Source: Oceanococcus sp964629015 (GTDB lineage: Bacteria > Pseudomonadota > Gammaproteobacteria > Nevskiales > Oceanococcaceae). Taken from it: a DNA stretch of 64,000 nucleotides. The notes beneath the pieces were generated by a model. The model worked only from the letters and a program-made list of their open reading frames with translations, did not search any database and was not told the DNA's origin. The translations under genes were made by a program, and so were the position numbers. The DNA lies in NCBI GenBank assembly GCA_964629015.1, contig CAZVMN010000007.1:132208-196207 (forward strand), written 5' to 3'. Shown here in pieces: positions 16,572 through 26,600 of the stretch. Position 1 is the first letter of the stretch. Every line of letters starts with the position of its first letter.

Positions 16572-17726
16572 ATGATCGCCAGCCCTACACTCATTCAATC
16601 GCTCACCCAGCTGATCGGCACGTCTTCGGTCAGCAGCACGCTGCGCGCGCTGGATACGAGCAACCATGCGGTGTGTGCTTTGCTCGCCAACTGGCTTGAA
16701 CCTCTGGGTTTTTCCTGCGAGTTGTTGCCTATCGACGGCAGCCCCGGCAAATACAACCTGATTGCGACGCGCGGCCAGGGCGATGGCGGCTTGGTGCTGT
16801 CCGGCCACACCGATACGGTGCCTTACGACGATGCGGGCTGGGACAGCGATCCGTTCAAGCTGCGTGATGCTGGCGACCGCTGGCATGGGCTTGGCACCTG
16901 CGACATGAAGGGCTTTTTCGCGCTCTGCGTCCAGCTGGCCGCCGAGCTCAAAGACGTTGATCTCAAACAACCTCTGGTGATTCTGGCCACCGCCGACGAA
17001 GAATCCGGCATGGACGGTGCCAAAGCCCTGCTCAAGGCTGGCCGACCACTGGGCCGCCACGCCTTGGTCGGAGAGCCCACCGGCTTGATTCCGGTGCGCA
17101 TGCACAAAGGCATATTCATGGATGTGCTGCGGGTGCGCGGACGGGCTGGGCATTCTTCCAATCCCGCCGCAGGCGTGAACGCGGTGGAGGGCGTCCACAA
17201 AGCGCTCGGCGCCTTGCTGGATCTGCGCGAGGAGCTCAAGACCCGGCTGCTGCGTGAGGAATTTTCGGTACCGCACTCAACCCTGAACCCAGGCTGTGTG
17301 CATGGCGGTGACAGCCCCAATCGCATTCCTGCAGCTTGTGAGCTGCAATTCGATCTGCGCCCTGTGCCCGGCTTGGATCTGGAAGATCTGCGCCAGGAAG
17401 CACGCGCACGCATGGATGCGGTACTGGGCGATGGCCCGTGGCAGTGGGAACATGACACCGTTTTCGAAGGTGCTGAAGCGTTTGAAACACCGGCAAATGC
17501 GGCGATCGTACAAGCGGCTGAACGGCTCACCGACAGCCCTGCGCAGGCGGTTAACTTCTGCACCGAAGGGGGTTATCTCAACCGCTTGGGCCTGCAGACG
17601 CTGGTTCTTGGCCCTGGAGATATCGCGCAAGCCCATCAGCCCAACGAGTACCTGGCCATGGACCAAGTCGCGCCGATGATGGACATCCTGCGCGGTCTGG
17701 TGAAGGATTTCTGCCATGAGCAGTGA
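16572..17726 (+). CDS. argE: Acetylornithine deacetylase
   Basis: Zinc-dependent M20 amidohydrolase that converts N-acetylornithine to ornithine in arginine synthesis. Visible metal-site motifs are LSGHTDTVPYD, GLGTCDMKGFF and ATADEESGMDG; the lid/dimer domain contains GRAGHSSNP; the last ligand is in AHQPNEYL. The length from the ATG at 16572 is 384 aa, the usual size; the longer frame adds 23 residues unlike the family. The gene overlaps argA by 11 bp, so the two arginine genes form one unit. Confidence 0.93.
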   Translation: MIASPTLIQSLTQLIGTSSVSSTLRALDTSNHAVCALLANWLEPLGFSCELLPIDGSPGKYNLIATRGQGDGGLVLSGHTDTVPYDDAGWDSDPFKLRDAGDRWHGLGTCDMKGFFALCVQLAAELKDVDLKQPLVILATADEESGMDGAKALLKAGRPLGRHALVGEPTGLIPVRMHKGIFMDVLRVRGRAGHSSNPAAGVNAVEGVHKALGALLDLREELKTRLLREEFSVPHSTLNPGCVHGGDSPNRIPAACELQFDLRPVPGLDLEDLRQEARARMDAVLGDGPWQWEHDTVFEGAEAFETPANAAIVQAAERLTDSPAQAVNFCTEGGYLNRLGLQTLVLGPGDIAQAHQPNEYLAMDQVAPMMDILRGLVKDFCHEQ

Positions 17727-18984
17727 CAACAGCATGGCTTTTCCGCAAGCGCTACGCAGCGCAGCGCCGTACATCAACGCCCACAGCGGGCGCATTTGCG
17801 TGGTTCACATCCCTGGTGATGTGGCCGCGACCGATGCCTTCAAACCCCTGATCTACGACCTGGCCCTGGCGCACAGCCTTGGCCTGAAGTTGATTCTGGT
17901 GCTGGGCGCGCGACCACAGATCGAAATGCGTTTAGCCCGCGAGCAACACCACACCCCCATGGTGGCCGGCCATCGGGTGACCGACGCAGTGACCTTGGAT
18001 TGTGTGCGAGAAGCGGTCGGACAACTGCGCGCCGAATTCGAGGCGACGTTGTCCACCGGGCTGGCAAGCACGCCTATGGGCGGTGCGCGCATTCATGTGG
18101 CCAGCGGCAATCTGGTCACCGCACGCCCCGTCGGCATCCATGACGGTGTGGATCTGCAGTTCACCGGCGTGCTGCGGCGGCTCGACACCGACACCATTGC
18201 GGATCATCTGCGCAATGGTCGTATCGTGCTGCTGGGACCACTGGGCTATTCACCGACCGGCGAAACCTTCAACCTGCGCAGCGATGATTTGGCGTTGGCA
18301 ACAGCCAAAGCCATGCACGCCGACAAGCTGGTGCTGTTCACCGACAGCGACATCGCCCGCGGCGAACTCAGTCTCAGTAACGTGGCCAGCAGCCAGGACC
18401 CGATTCAAACCCTGGCACTGGATGCCGTGCGAGCCGACATCCCGCGCGTCCACATACTCAATGCCGCTCAGGACGGCGCGCTGCTGCGTGAGTTGTACAC
18501 CCGCGATGGCTGCGGCCTGATGGTCAGCGCGCAAGCCTTCGATAGCCTGCATCAAGCCACCATTGATGACATTGGCGGTCTGATGCAGCTCATCGAGCCA
18601 CTGGAACGCGCCGGCGTGATCGTGCCGCGTTCCCGCGAGCAGCTGGAGCTGGAAATCGAACGTTTCACCGTGATGGCGCGCGACGACACCATCATTGGCT
18701 GCCGGGCGTTATACCCCTATCCCGACGACGGCTGCGGCGAACTCGCCTGCATCATCGTGGCGCCGGACTACCAGCATGGCGGTCGGGCCAACGCACTGCT
18801 CAATCACACCGAGCAGGCTGCCCGCGGCATGGGCCTGAAGCGCTTGTTCGTGCTCACGACTCAAACTGAGCACTGGTTTATCGAGCACGGCTTCCGGCGC
18901 GGTTCTTTGGACGAACTGCCGCAACAGAGAAAGGCGTTTTACAACTTCCAACGCAACTCGAAAGTGCTGATCAAGGATTTGTAA
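17716..18984 (+). CDS. argA: N-acetylglutamate synthase
   Basis: First step of arginine synthesis, acetyl-CoA plus glutamate. Residues 1 to about 280 form an amino-acid-kinase-like domain (LILVLGARPQIE; FTDSDIARGEL) that usually carries arginine feedback inhibition. The C-terminal 140 residues are a GNAT acetyltransferase (CIIVAPDYQHGGRANALL; EHWFIEHGFRR). The length of 422 aa is close to the E. coli-type enzyme. Overlaps the end of argE by 11 bp. Confidence 0.93.
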   Translation: MSSDNSMAFPQALRSAAPYINAHSGRICVVHIPGDVAATDAFKPLIYDLALAHSLGLKLILVLGARPQIEMRLAREQHHTPMVAGHRVTDAVTLDCVREAVGQLRAEFEATLSTGLASTPMGGARIHVASGNLVTARPVGIHDGVDLQFTGVLRRLDTDTIADHLRNGRIVLLGPLGYSPTGETFNLRSDDLALATAKAMHADKLVLFTDSDIARGELSLSNVASSQDPIQTLALDAVRADIPRVHILNAAQDGALLRELYTRDGCGLMVSAQAFDSLHQATIDDIGGLMQLIEPLERAGVIVPRSREQLELEIERFTVMARDDTIIGCRALYPYPDDGCGELACIIVAPDYQHGGRANALLNHTEQAARGMGLKRLFVLTTQTEHWFIEHGFRRGSLDELPQQRKAFYNFQRNSKVLIKDL

Positions 18985-19019
18985 GGCCTCTGATCGCACC
19001 GCACAAACAAGGCTAGACC

Positions 19020-19757
19020 ATGGCCCACACCCCGCGCCTGCATTGGCCTGACCCCATCGCATCCGGCGAAACATTGGAGTTGGCCGACGAACGTGCTCAT
19101 CATCTGTTGCGCGTGCTGAAACGTCGCGAAGGCGACACCGTCGTGTTGTTCCAACAACCCGATCGGGAGTTCGACGCGCAGATTGTCAGCGTAAGCAAGA
19201 ACCGCCTGAACCTGAAGGTTGGCACACAGCGCACCCGGTCCAGCGAATCACCGCTCCAAAGCGTGCTGGTTCAGGGGATTTCGCGTGGTGATCGGATGGA
19301 CTACTCGATCCAGAAATCCGTCGAGCTGGGTGTTCATCAGATCATTCCCGTGCTGACACAGCGCAGCGGCGTTCAGCTCGACGCCAAGCGCTTGGAGAAA
19401 AAGCAGGCGCACTGGCAGGGCGTGGCGCTGTCCGCGGCGGAGCAATCCGGGCGCACCGTGGTGCCGCAGATTGCAACCTGCCAGAAGCTCACAGATTACC
19501 TTGCAAGCTGCGCCCATCAGGGCGTGGTGCTGGACCCTTTGGGTCAACCCTGGGATCACTTGAAGGCGCCGTTGGCGGCTGAACCTTTCAAGCTGCTGAT
19601 CGGCCCAGAAGGCGGCTTGAGCGATGATGAAATCGCACTGGCCGCCCGCATGGGAATGCAACGATTACGCCTGGGTCCTCGCATCTTGCGCACAGAAACC
19701 GCGGCGGTGGTTGCGTTATCAGCCTTGCAACTGTCACTCGGTGATCTGAGCGCCTGA
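19020..19757 (+). CDS. rsmE: 16S rRNA (uracil-1498-N3)-methyltransferase
   Basis: SPOUT methyltransferase acting on 30S subunits. An N-terminal PUA-like segment (ADERAHHLLRVLKRREGD) is followed by the trefoil-knot SAM-binding domain with LLIGPEGGLSDDEI and RLGPRILRTETA, the hallmark motifs. The length of 245 aa is typical. It lies 35 bp after argA on the same strand and may be read through from it. Confidence 0.95.
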   Translation: MAHTPRLHWPDPIASGETLELADERAHHLLRVLKRREGDTVVLFQQPDREFDAQIVSVSKNRLNLKVGTQRTRSSESPLQSVLVQGISRGDRMDYSIQKSVELGVHQIIPVLTQRSGVQLDAKRLEKKQAHWQGVALSAAEQSGRTVVPQIATCQKLTDYLASCAHQGVVLDPLGQPWDHLKAPLAAEPFKLLIGPEGGLSDDEIALAARMGMQRLRLGPRILRTETAAVVALSALQLSLGDLSA

Positions 19758-19777
19758 GCTGGGCGTGGCCTCAGGTC

Positions 19778-20347
19778 TCAGGGTATGTCCCGACTCAGAG
19801 TGAAGGCGCCGCGCAAATCGCCCGCTTGATAACCGCGGGCCTGGTCGTTCGGATACAAACGGTCCAGTTCCCGCTGCACATCCGGGGCTAGGTTCTGTCC
19901 ATGACAGGCCAAGCACGGCCCCTGAATCACGATGGCTTTCATGTAGCGCTGCACGTGGTTGTCACCGCTTTTCTGCGTCGCATGGACCTCCAAGGAAGAG
20001 GCCGGAACGCCAGCATTGACCTGGCGTGCAAAGTGTTCGAGTTGCTCACGCTCCCAAGCATCCGCTGCGTTGTTCGGGTTGCGCACTTTCAGACTGGTCC
20101 GCGCCACCTGCCAGCCGGTTTCAAGACTGATCTGTTGACCCAGCGGGATGGCGTCCACGTTGCAGACCTCAATCGCGGCTTTTGGTCCGCCTTGTCCCAT
20201 GGCCTGCACCAACGCGCCCTTCAGCGCAGCGCCAAGCGCTTGCGCCGCTTCGCGCGCTGGCGTGAAATCGGCATCGTCCGCCGCACTGGCCGAACTCATC
20301 ATGATGATCAAAGCCATCAACGCACTCAACACCATTTTCATCGCCAT
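19778..20347 (-). CDS. DUF3365 (Tll0287-like) single-haem periplasmic protein
   Basis: Exported 189-aa protein with a signal peptide (MVLSALMALIIMMSSASA) and one c-type haem-binding motif, CLACH, near residue 144. The pattern AIEVCNVDA, SLKVRNPNNAADAWE and LRGAFTLSRDIP is typical of the DUF3365/Tll0287 haem domain, which may act as a redox or gas sensor. Here the domain is stand-alone, not fused to a kinase or cyclase. It converges with rsmE 20 bp away and has its own AT-rich upstream region at 20348-20438. Confidence 0.85.
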   Translation of the reverse strand: MAMKMVLSALMALIIMMSSASAADDADFTPAREAAQALGAALKGALVQAMGQGGPKAAIEVCNVDAIPLGQQISLETGWQVARTSLKVRNPNNAADAWEREQLEHFARQVNAGVPASSLEVHATQKSGDNHVQRYMKAIVIQGPCLACHGQNLAPDVQRELDRLYPNDQARGYQAGDLRGAFTLSRDIP

Positions 20348-20438
20348 CTCCCGGTCAACTCATACAGCCACAATATCAGTTTATTCTAATTTTCTAATAT
20401 TATGTAGATGAGGGGTTCAGGCCATCATGCCGCGCGTG

Positions 20439-21764
20439 CTAGTCGCCGTCGACCAAACGCTGATCCAGAGCCAACAAGTCTTTATCCTGCAAGCTGCCAA
20501 CCACTTCCTGCAGACGCAAGGTGTTGAGCAAGAAGGCATAGCGTGCCGCGGCCGCATTGCGTTGAGCTTCAAAGAGATTTTTTCGCGCATCGACCAATTC
20601 AGCGCCAGTGCGTATACCGCTCTCCCAGCCCCCTTCGATCGCTTCCAGCGCGGCTTGATTTGACGACACGCTCTGCTCCGCCGCGCGCAAACGCTGTATG
20701 CCTGTCACAACCCCGTCGTAAGCGTCACGCGTTTCCCGCACCACACTGCGACGCTGAGCATCCAGACGCGCTCGCGCGGCGTCCAGCCCGAGGCTGCTGG
20801 CTTTCACCTTGGCTGATGTGCCGCCACCAGAGAACAGCGGCACGTGCAAACGCAGCAAGGCACTCGATGTCTCTGCCTCACGACCGAGCTGCAGTTCCTC
20901 GCTATCCTGCCAGCGGTGCTCCACCTCCAAATCGAGACGCGGCATCTGTTCGGCCCGCAGGCTCTGATAATCCTCTCGCGCCAAATCCAGTTCCAGTTCA
21001 GCCAGACGCAAGCCCAGGTTGTTCGCCAGGGCGCGATCCACCCACAACTGCGGTTGGGCGGGTTCTGGTGGCAGCGTGTCCAGCCCCGCTTTCAGCGCTT
21101 GCGGGAAGCGCGGCGCGACACCCGTCACTTCCAGCACCGCCTCGCGCGCGGAGCGCAGGCGCGCCGCCGCCGCCAGCTCTTCCGCCACGGCATTGTCGTG
21201 GGCGGCGATCAACTGCTGCAGATCAGCATCCGTGGCATAGCCGGTATCAACCCGAGCCTGAGTTTCCTTGCGTTGCTCGGCGATCGCCTGCTTTTGTTCG
21301 GTGGACAATCGCAAATCATCCAGAGCGCCGAGCCAGCCGAAGTAACGCCGGCTGACCTGCAACATCAATTGCTGACGCGCCTCGCGCAGCCCCAGTTCTG
21401 CCGTGGCGGCAGTGGCATTGATCTGGCGCAAACGTGCGAACACGCTCCAGTCGAAGACCGGCTGAGTTAAGCGCAGACCGACTTGCCAGATATCCGCATC
21501 CAGTTTTTGCGGCTCATAGCCCGGGAAACGCGTGCTGTCAGTATCGTCGATGACGTGGGAGTAATACCCATCAACACTGAGCTGCGGCAGTATGGACGAG
21601 CGCAGCAGCGGCAAGCCCTGCAGCGCCGCTTCACGCTCGCTCAGCGCGGCCTGATAATTCGGTTCGGTGCGCAGCGCTTCCGCATACAGATCAGCCAGCA
21701 GACCCGCTTGGGCCCATCCTGGCAACAACAACCCCAGCGCGACAACAACACGCTTTGCACTCAT
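20439..21764 (-). CDS. TolC-family outer-membrane channel protein
   Basis: Outer-membrane exit duct for a tripartite exporter or type I system. The signal peptide is MSAKRVVVALGLLLPGWAQA. Two structural repeats of long helices follow, each opening with typical text (LYAEALRTEPNYQAALSERE; ELDLAREDYQSLRAEQMPRL) and containing FDWSVFARLRQINA and SSNQAALEAIEGGWESGIRT. The length of 441 aa fits. It lies 13 bp after the esterase gene and is the last gene of the synthase unit, so it probably serves export of the product or its carrier. No inner-membrane pump is encoded beside it. Confidence 0.93.
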   Translation of the reverse strand: MSAKRVVVALGLLLPGWAQAGLLADLYAEALRTEPNYQAALSEREAALQGLPLLRSSILPQLSVDGYYSHVIDDTDSTRFPGYEPQKLDADIWQVGLRLTQPVFDWSVFARLRQINATAATAELGLREARQQLMLQVSRRYFGWLGALDDLRLSTEQKQAIAEQRKETQARVDTGYATDADLQQLIAAHDNAVAEELAAAARLRSAREAVLEVTGVAPRFPQALKAGLDTLPPEPAQPQLWVDRALANNLGLRLAELELDLAREDYQSLRAEQMPRLDLEVEHRWQDSEELQLGREAETSSALLRLHVPLFSGGGTSAKVKASSLGLDAARARLDAQRRSVVRETRDAYDGVVTGIQRLRAAEQSVSSNQAALEAIEGGWESGIRTGAELVDARKNLFEAQRNAAAARYAFLLNTLRLQEVVGSLQDKDLLALDQRLVDGD

Positions 21765-21777
21765 CCCGTTCTTTCAA

Positions 21778-22686
21778 TTAACGCGCCTGCTCGGCGAAAA
21801 ACTTAAAAATCTCGGCTGTAGCGTCAAAGGAGTCGGTATTCGGACCAAGTTCATCGATCCAGTAAGACTTACCGCCCGGCCATTGATGACCGACCTTGTC
21901 CACCCCGCAATATTCCACGGGATGCCCTCCACAACCGGTACGCTGGCGACACTCTACCCCAGATGCGGATTTTCTGATGGCCTTTTCCTGCTCGGCACAG
22001 CCATTGCGACCGGCCAACGCGCTGACAACCTCGCGCATAGACGGACGATAGGTATCGTCGAAGGTCCCGCCGTTCCAGAAGATACGGGGATCATCCCGCC
22101 CCTGAATCAGCAAAGCAGAGACAGCACCGCCCTTCTTGCACTCGCTCATGATGCCACCGGACACCGGCGCAATGGCTTTGAGCAGCCCTGGCTTCTCGCA
22201 TGCCACGCGATGACTGAGCATGGCCCCGTTGGAAAAGCCGGTGGCGAAAACCTTGCTCTTGTCGACGCAGTACTCCGCGCTGACCTTCTCGACCAGCGCC
22301 TCGATAAAATCGACATCTCGGACACCGAACTTGGCAGCCGCACCGCAGCAAGTGCCGGCATTCCAGGATTTCAGCCGGCCATCCGGCAACACCAGCAGCA
22401 TGTTGTATTTGTCGGCCTGCTCTGATGCGCGAGTCTGCTCGTTGAAGATTTTTCCGGTGCCGAAACCACCATGCAAGCCTAAAACCAATGGCCGTTTGGT
22501 TTTGTCGTCCCAGTTTTTCGGCACATAAACCTTGTAACTGCGATCCAGCATGCCGAAGTCCATTTCAGCGTCATGCATGCCGGTCTGCGCCGTCCCATCA
22601 CAGGCCTGAGCTTTGGCCGGCGGGGCATTCATGGCACAGGCAGTCACCACACCAGCGACCAGCACAGCGATAAGATTCACTTTCAT
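21778..22686 (-). CDS. Secreted polyhydroxybutyrate-depolymerase/feruloyl-esterase-like hydrolase, lipoprotein
   Basis: Carbohydrate-esterase-1-like alpha/beta hydrolase. The N-terminus has a lipobox VTAC (Cys about 17), so the enzyme is probably lipid-anchored. Catalytic elements visible are the oxyanion region GLHGGFGTG, the nucleophile elbow GFSNGAM, an Asp in QGRDDPRIFWNGG and the His in KVGHQWPGG. Several cysteines (CCGAA, CGVDK) suggest disulfides. The length is 302 aa. It overlaps the upstream hydrolase by 4 bp and precedes tolC, so it belongs to the synthase unit. It could release or modify the ester-linked product outside the cytoplasm (inference). Confidence 0.83.
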   Translation of the reverse strand: MKVNLIAVLVAGVVTACAMNAPPAKAQACDGTAQTGMHDAEMDFGMLDRSYKVYVPKNWDDKTKRPLVLGLHGGFGTGKIFNEQTRASEQADKYNMLLVLPDGRLKSWNAGTCCGAAAKFGVRDVDFIEALVEKVSAEYCVDKSKVFATGFSNGAMLSHRVACEKPGLLKAIAPVSGGIMSECKKGGAVSALLIQGRDDPRIFWNGGTFDDTYRPSMREVVSALAGRNGCAEQEKAIRKSASGVECRQRTGCGGHPVEYCGVDKVGHQWPGGKSYWIDELGPNTDSFDATAEIFKFFAEQAR

Positions 22687-23579
22687 GAGGCACTCCTTAG
22701 CAGCTCGGACGGCGCGAACGCGCGGCCACCATTTTCGAGGCCGAGAAAGTTGCTCAGTTCACGCATCACCACATTCGAATGGCTGGCCGGGAAGAAATGA
22801 CCGGCCTGGGGCACGATGCAAAAACGCGCATCGTCGTGCAGACCGAGCATGGCACGACCGCTGGGCAGGCAACGTGAAAACTCACCGTACATCAGCAACA
22901 GCGGCACGCGCAGCGCAGCAAGTTCATCCTTGCACGCACCCTGCAGACAGAACTCGCGCCCCGCCCGGGTTTCGTCCAGCAAGGTCAAATATTGTTTGGC
23001 CGTTCGCAGCCCCCCACGCCCACCACCAAAGGGTGTGTACTGATCGCGGGTGCTGGATTCATAACCATCCAGGCGCAGCCGCGCCATGACTTCCAGATAC
23101 TTCAGGCCAACGTGCTTCTCATTGCTCCAATCACGACCATCGGTGACCAGCACGTCCTTCTCAAGAGGCGACAAATAATCTGAATCGTCCAGTCGCTGCT
23201 CCGGCTGCAGTCGGTTGATTTTGGTGTCCAGTAAGGCCAACGAACGGACGCGCTCGGGCGCCAACACCGCAAGTTCGAGTCCGATACCACCACCGTAACT
23301 GTGGCCCACCACATCCGCCTGCTGGATCGACAGTTGATCCAGCATCTCGAGCAGATCAATGGCCATATCCTGAGCACCGTAGCCGCCTTCCGTGCGCTCG
23401 CTGTAACCATGCCCTCGCAAGTCGTAAAGTGTCACCCGGTAATGGTCTTTGAGTCGCTGAGCCAAGTCAGCGAACCAGAACGCGCGGTTCGTCGCCAAGC
23501 CATGAATCATGATCAAGTCCGGGCCTTCGCCAAATTGCTGGTAAGCAATTCGGCAGCCGTTGCATTGCGCGTAGGACAT
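22683..23579 (-). CDS. Alpha/beta-fold hydrolase, candidate offloading thioesterase
   Basis: Cytoplasmic alpha/beta hydrolase of 298 aa with oxyanion motif IHGLATNRAFW, nucleophile elbow VVGHSYGGGIGLE and C-terminal His in PQAGHFFP. The acid loop reads MYGEFSRCLPSG, where many relatives have Asp after GE, so the acidic residue may come from another position. It starts 45 bp after the second synthase gene, and the synthases have no thioesterase domain of their own. Hydrolysis of the finished acyl chain from the ACPs is therefore a reasonable but unproved role. Confidence 0.8.
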   Translation of the reverse strand: MSYAQCNGCRIAYQQFGEGPDLIMIHGLATNRAFWFADLAQRLKDHYRVTLYDLRGHGYSERTEGGYGAQDMAIDLLEMLDQLSIQQADVVGHSYGGGIGLELAVLAPERVRSLALLDTKINRLQPEQRLDDSDYLSPLEKDVLVTDGRDWSNEKHVGLKYLEVMARLRLDGYESSTRDQYTPFGGGRGGLRTAKQYLTLLDETRAGREFCLQGACKDELAALRVPLLLMYGEFSRCLPSGRAMLGLHDDARFCIVPQAGHFFPASHSNVVMRELSNFLGLENGGRAFAPSELLRSAS

Positions 23580-23624
23580 CCTGTCTACCTCACTGATTTG
23601 CCGGGATTTCTGACCATACGCTGA

Positions 23625-26600
23625 TCAAAGTGTGCTCCCGGTGCTGCGAATCGCCGCTGACGACGACTGTTGTGACATTCGAAAAACACTGGCCAGGGCC
23701 AACGGTTCAGCAGCATCCACCTTGAGCCACTGCACGCTGTAGTCACTGCCCTGATAGTGAACTTGCGCCACCGCAGGACGACCATCACGCGGCGTAAATA
23801 CGGCCTGCGTCACCAGAAAATCCTGAGGGCGCCCCTGCAAACCAAGCCCCAATGCTTTGGCCACCGCTTCTTTTGCGGCCCACAGGGCCACCACACGTCG
23901 CGCCCGCTCAGGACCATTGATTTGCTCCAGCAAGCGACGTTCGCCTTCATTTAAGCCGGTACGTTCGACATCGGTTGTGTTCACCGCTTGCGGGTGTTGC
24001 AGGTCGACACCCAATCCCAGCTGAGCGTCACCGGCCACCGCCACGGCGGTGCGCCCGCTATGACTGATCGAAATCGACGGTGCGACGCGCCCCTCCAATG
24101 CCGCGCAGTGCACCAATGGCCGCCCGTGCGCGTCGTTATCAATGCGGATATCCGCATTGGCCAGCTCAATCTGGTATTCGCGATGTATCCACACACGAGC
24201 GGCTTCCTTGGCCGCAACCCGCCCCATCAGCCATTCCTCGCGGCGTGGGCCTTTATCCGGCAGCTGATAGAAGGTGCTGCGCTCGGTTTCATCGAGCAAC
24301 ATGTGGGCCAGCACGCGCATCCATACACCCCACGCTTCGCCCATCAAATTGTCGGCAAAAAAGTCCATGCGCCGCAGCACGAACCCGGCGGGCAAATCGT
24401 CCGCCGGCAGGTCTTCACTGAGATAACGCGTCAAAGGATCGAGACGATAGCGGTAGTAACGCTCGGGCAACTCGAACTTGCGATCGGTCCATCCGCTGGC
24501 CCGCGCGATCATGCGCCCTTGCGCATCGATAAGATCCCACTGGACCGCGAAAGTGGGCCCGTCATGTTCGACAAAATCACCGCGGCACAGCACCCGCGCG
24601 CCAGCCGATGGCATCGGCGCGAACTGCTCATAGCGCTCAACCTGGAACGGAAAGCAGTTGAAGCCACCGTCATACTTCTCGGTCAGCCAATACCCGGCCA
24701 ACTGGCCGGCGGCATCCAGCAAAGCGGGATCGATCTGAAAGCTCGGCTGTGCCACATCGCTGAAGTAATCCTGCGTCGGCAGCACTTCCAACTCGGCCTC
24801 GATTGAGCGCGCCCCCCAACGTTTGAGAGTCTTGACACCCTGCAAACGCGGGCCATGGAACATGCCATGTTGATACAGCTCTCCTGGCGGATTGCGACGC
24901 GGGGCATGCTCCTGACTCGATTGCCAAGCCAAGGCTTGCGGCGCCGCGGCAAACGCCGCCGCGTATTCGACCTCGGCTTCAAACACCGGCAAGTCCGGTT
25001 TTCCATGCTGAGCCATCAACAGTTTGGTGGCATAGCGTTTGAGCTGCGCATCATCATGCTGGCAGGTGACCACCAGCTTGAGCGACAGTGCGCCACGATC
25101 CAGCGCCAGCCAACGATGACCACGCACATTGTTCAGTGCTTTGCAGACCCACGCGGGCGGAGCAAGCAGGCCTGCCGCCTCAGCGACGATCTCCATGCTA
25201 AAGGTGAACGGCACTACCGATAGCGCCTGCAAGGATTGCAGACGGGACGGCTGACCACCGATGCAATGATCACGCAGATACGCATCACGCTGAGCACTGA
25301 TATCGACTTCAGCTTCCAGGGATGTGGCGTCGCGGCGTAGCACCCGCGTAATCAGCGGCGCCACGGCTGGCTTTGCCGCGCTGGCCGTCGTTGCAGACGT
25401 GCTCGACATAGCCGCTTGTGGTGCCCCGGAAAGCACGCGTTGCTGGCTTGCAAGAAACTCCTGCATCAAAGCGAAATGCGCTTGCAGGGCCTGCTGACGC
25501 GGATCCGTTGGAACCGCTGGTTTTTCGGCTTCCGCCTTGGCTTGCGACGTCGTGCTTGTGGCCGGAGCCGCAGCGCGCTCAACCTCAGGTAGCGGCGGCA
25601 CATCCTTGAATGAGATCAGCGGCATGGCCAAGCTCAGCGGACGCGAACCCGGTTTGGCTGGGGCTGTCTCGCGTCCATCCGCGCGATCGGCATACAGCGC
25701 TTGCAGATTGATCGGCACACCCGCAGCAAACAAACCGGCCAGGGTGCCATGCAGCGCCTTCATCGCACCCTGGCGACGCGAATTGCTGGCCAAGGCCAGC
25801 ACATCGCGCTTGCCTTTGAGGATGTCACCCACAAACGCGGTGAGGTTGGCGCTGGGTCCGACTTCGAGAAAAATCCGATATCCGTCGTCGTAAAGCTTTT
25901 GCACGGTTTCGCGGAAACGCACCGGGCGCGCCCACTGAATGCAGGCCAAATCACGGATCTCATCCGGCGCGCTGGGGAAGGCCTCCATCGATGCACAGCT
26001 GACCACTGGAATCTGCGGCGCCGCGATGGGCAGGTCCTGATAGAACGCGCGAAAGGCCGTGGACACCGGCTCAAAGCCAGTGGTGTGATAGGCGCGACCG
26101 AACGGCAACTCGGCACAGATCGCACCCGCTGCACTGAGCTTGCTGTGCGCCTCCGAAACCACTTCAGGCTCGCCAAAAACCACGGCCTGATTGGGACAGT
26201 TGTCCATGGCCACAACGATGGCGTCGCCAAACTCGGCCAACACCGCATCACGTTGTTCCGCCGCCAGCCCGCCCACGGTGAGCAAACTACCGGTCTTGAT
26301 CGCCGACGCCGATTCCAGCTCGCGATAAATCGCGTTCAAACCCTGGGCAATTCCGGCGAGCGCTTGCGGGGTCGATGCAGCAATGGCGCCCGCCGCAACC
26401 AAAGCGGTGTTCTCCCCGGTGGAATGCCCCACCAGCACGTCTGGCTTTAATTCGCAGGCGCGCATCAAGGCCCATAGCCCCTGACTGGACGCAAACACCG
26501 ATTCGGAGGCCAGATCCATGTCGAAGAGCTTGTGCTCCAATTCGCGGCGATCATCGTCGGTCAGACTGTTCGGCGCGGGGAACACGGCCTCCGACGGGTG

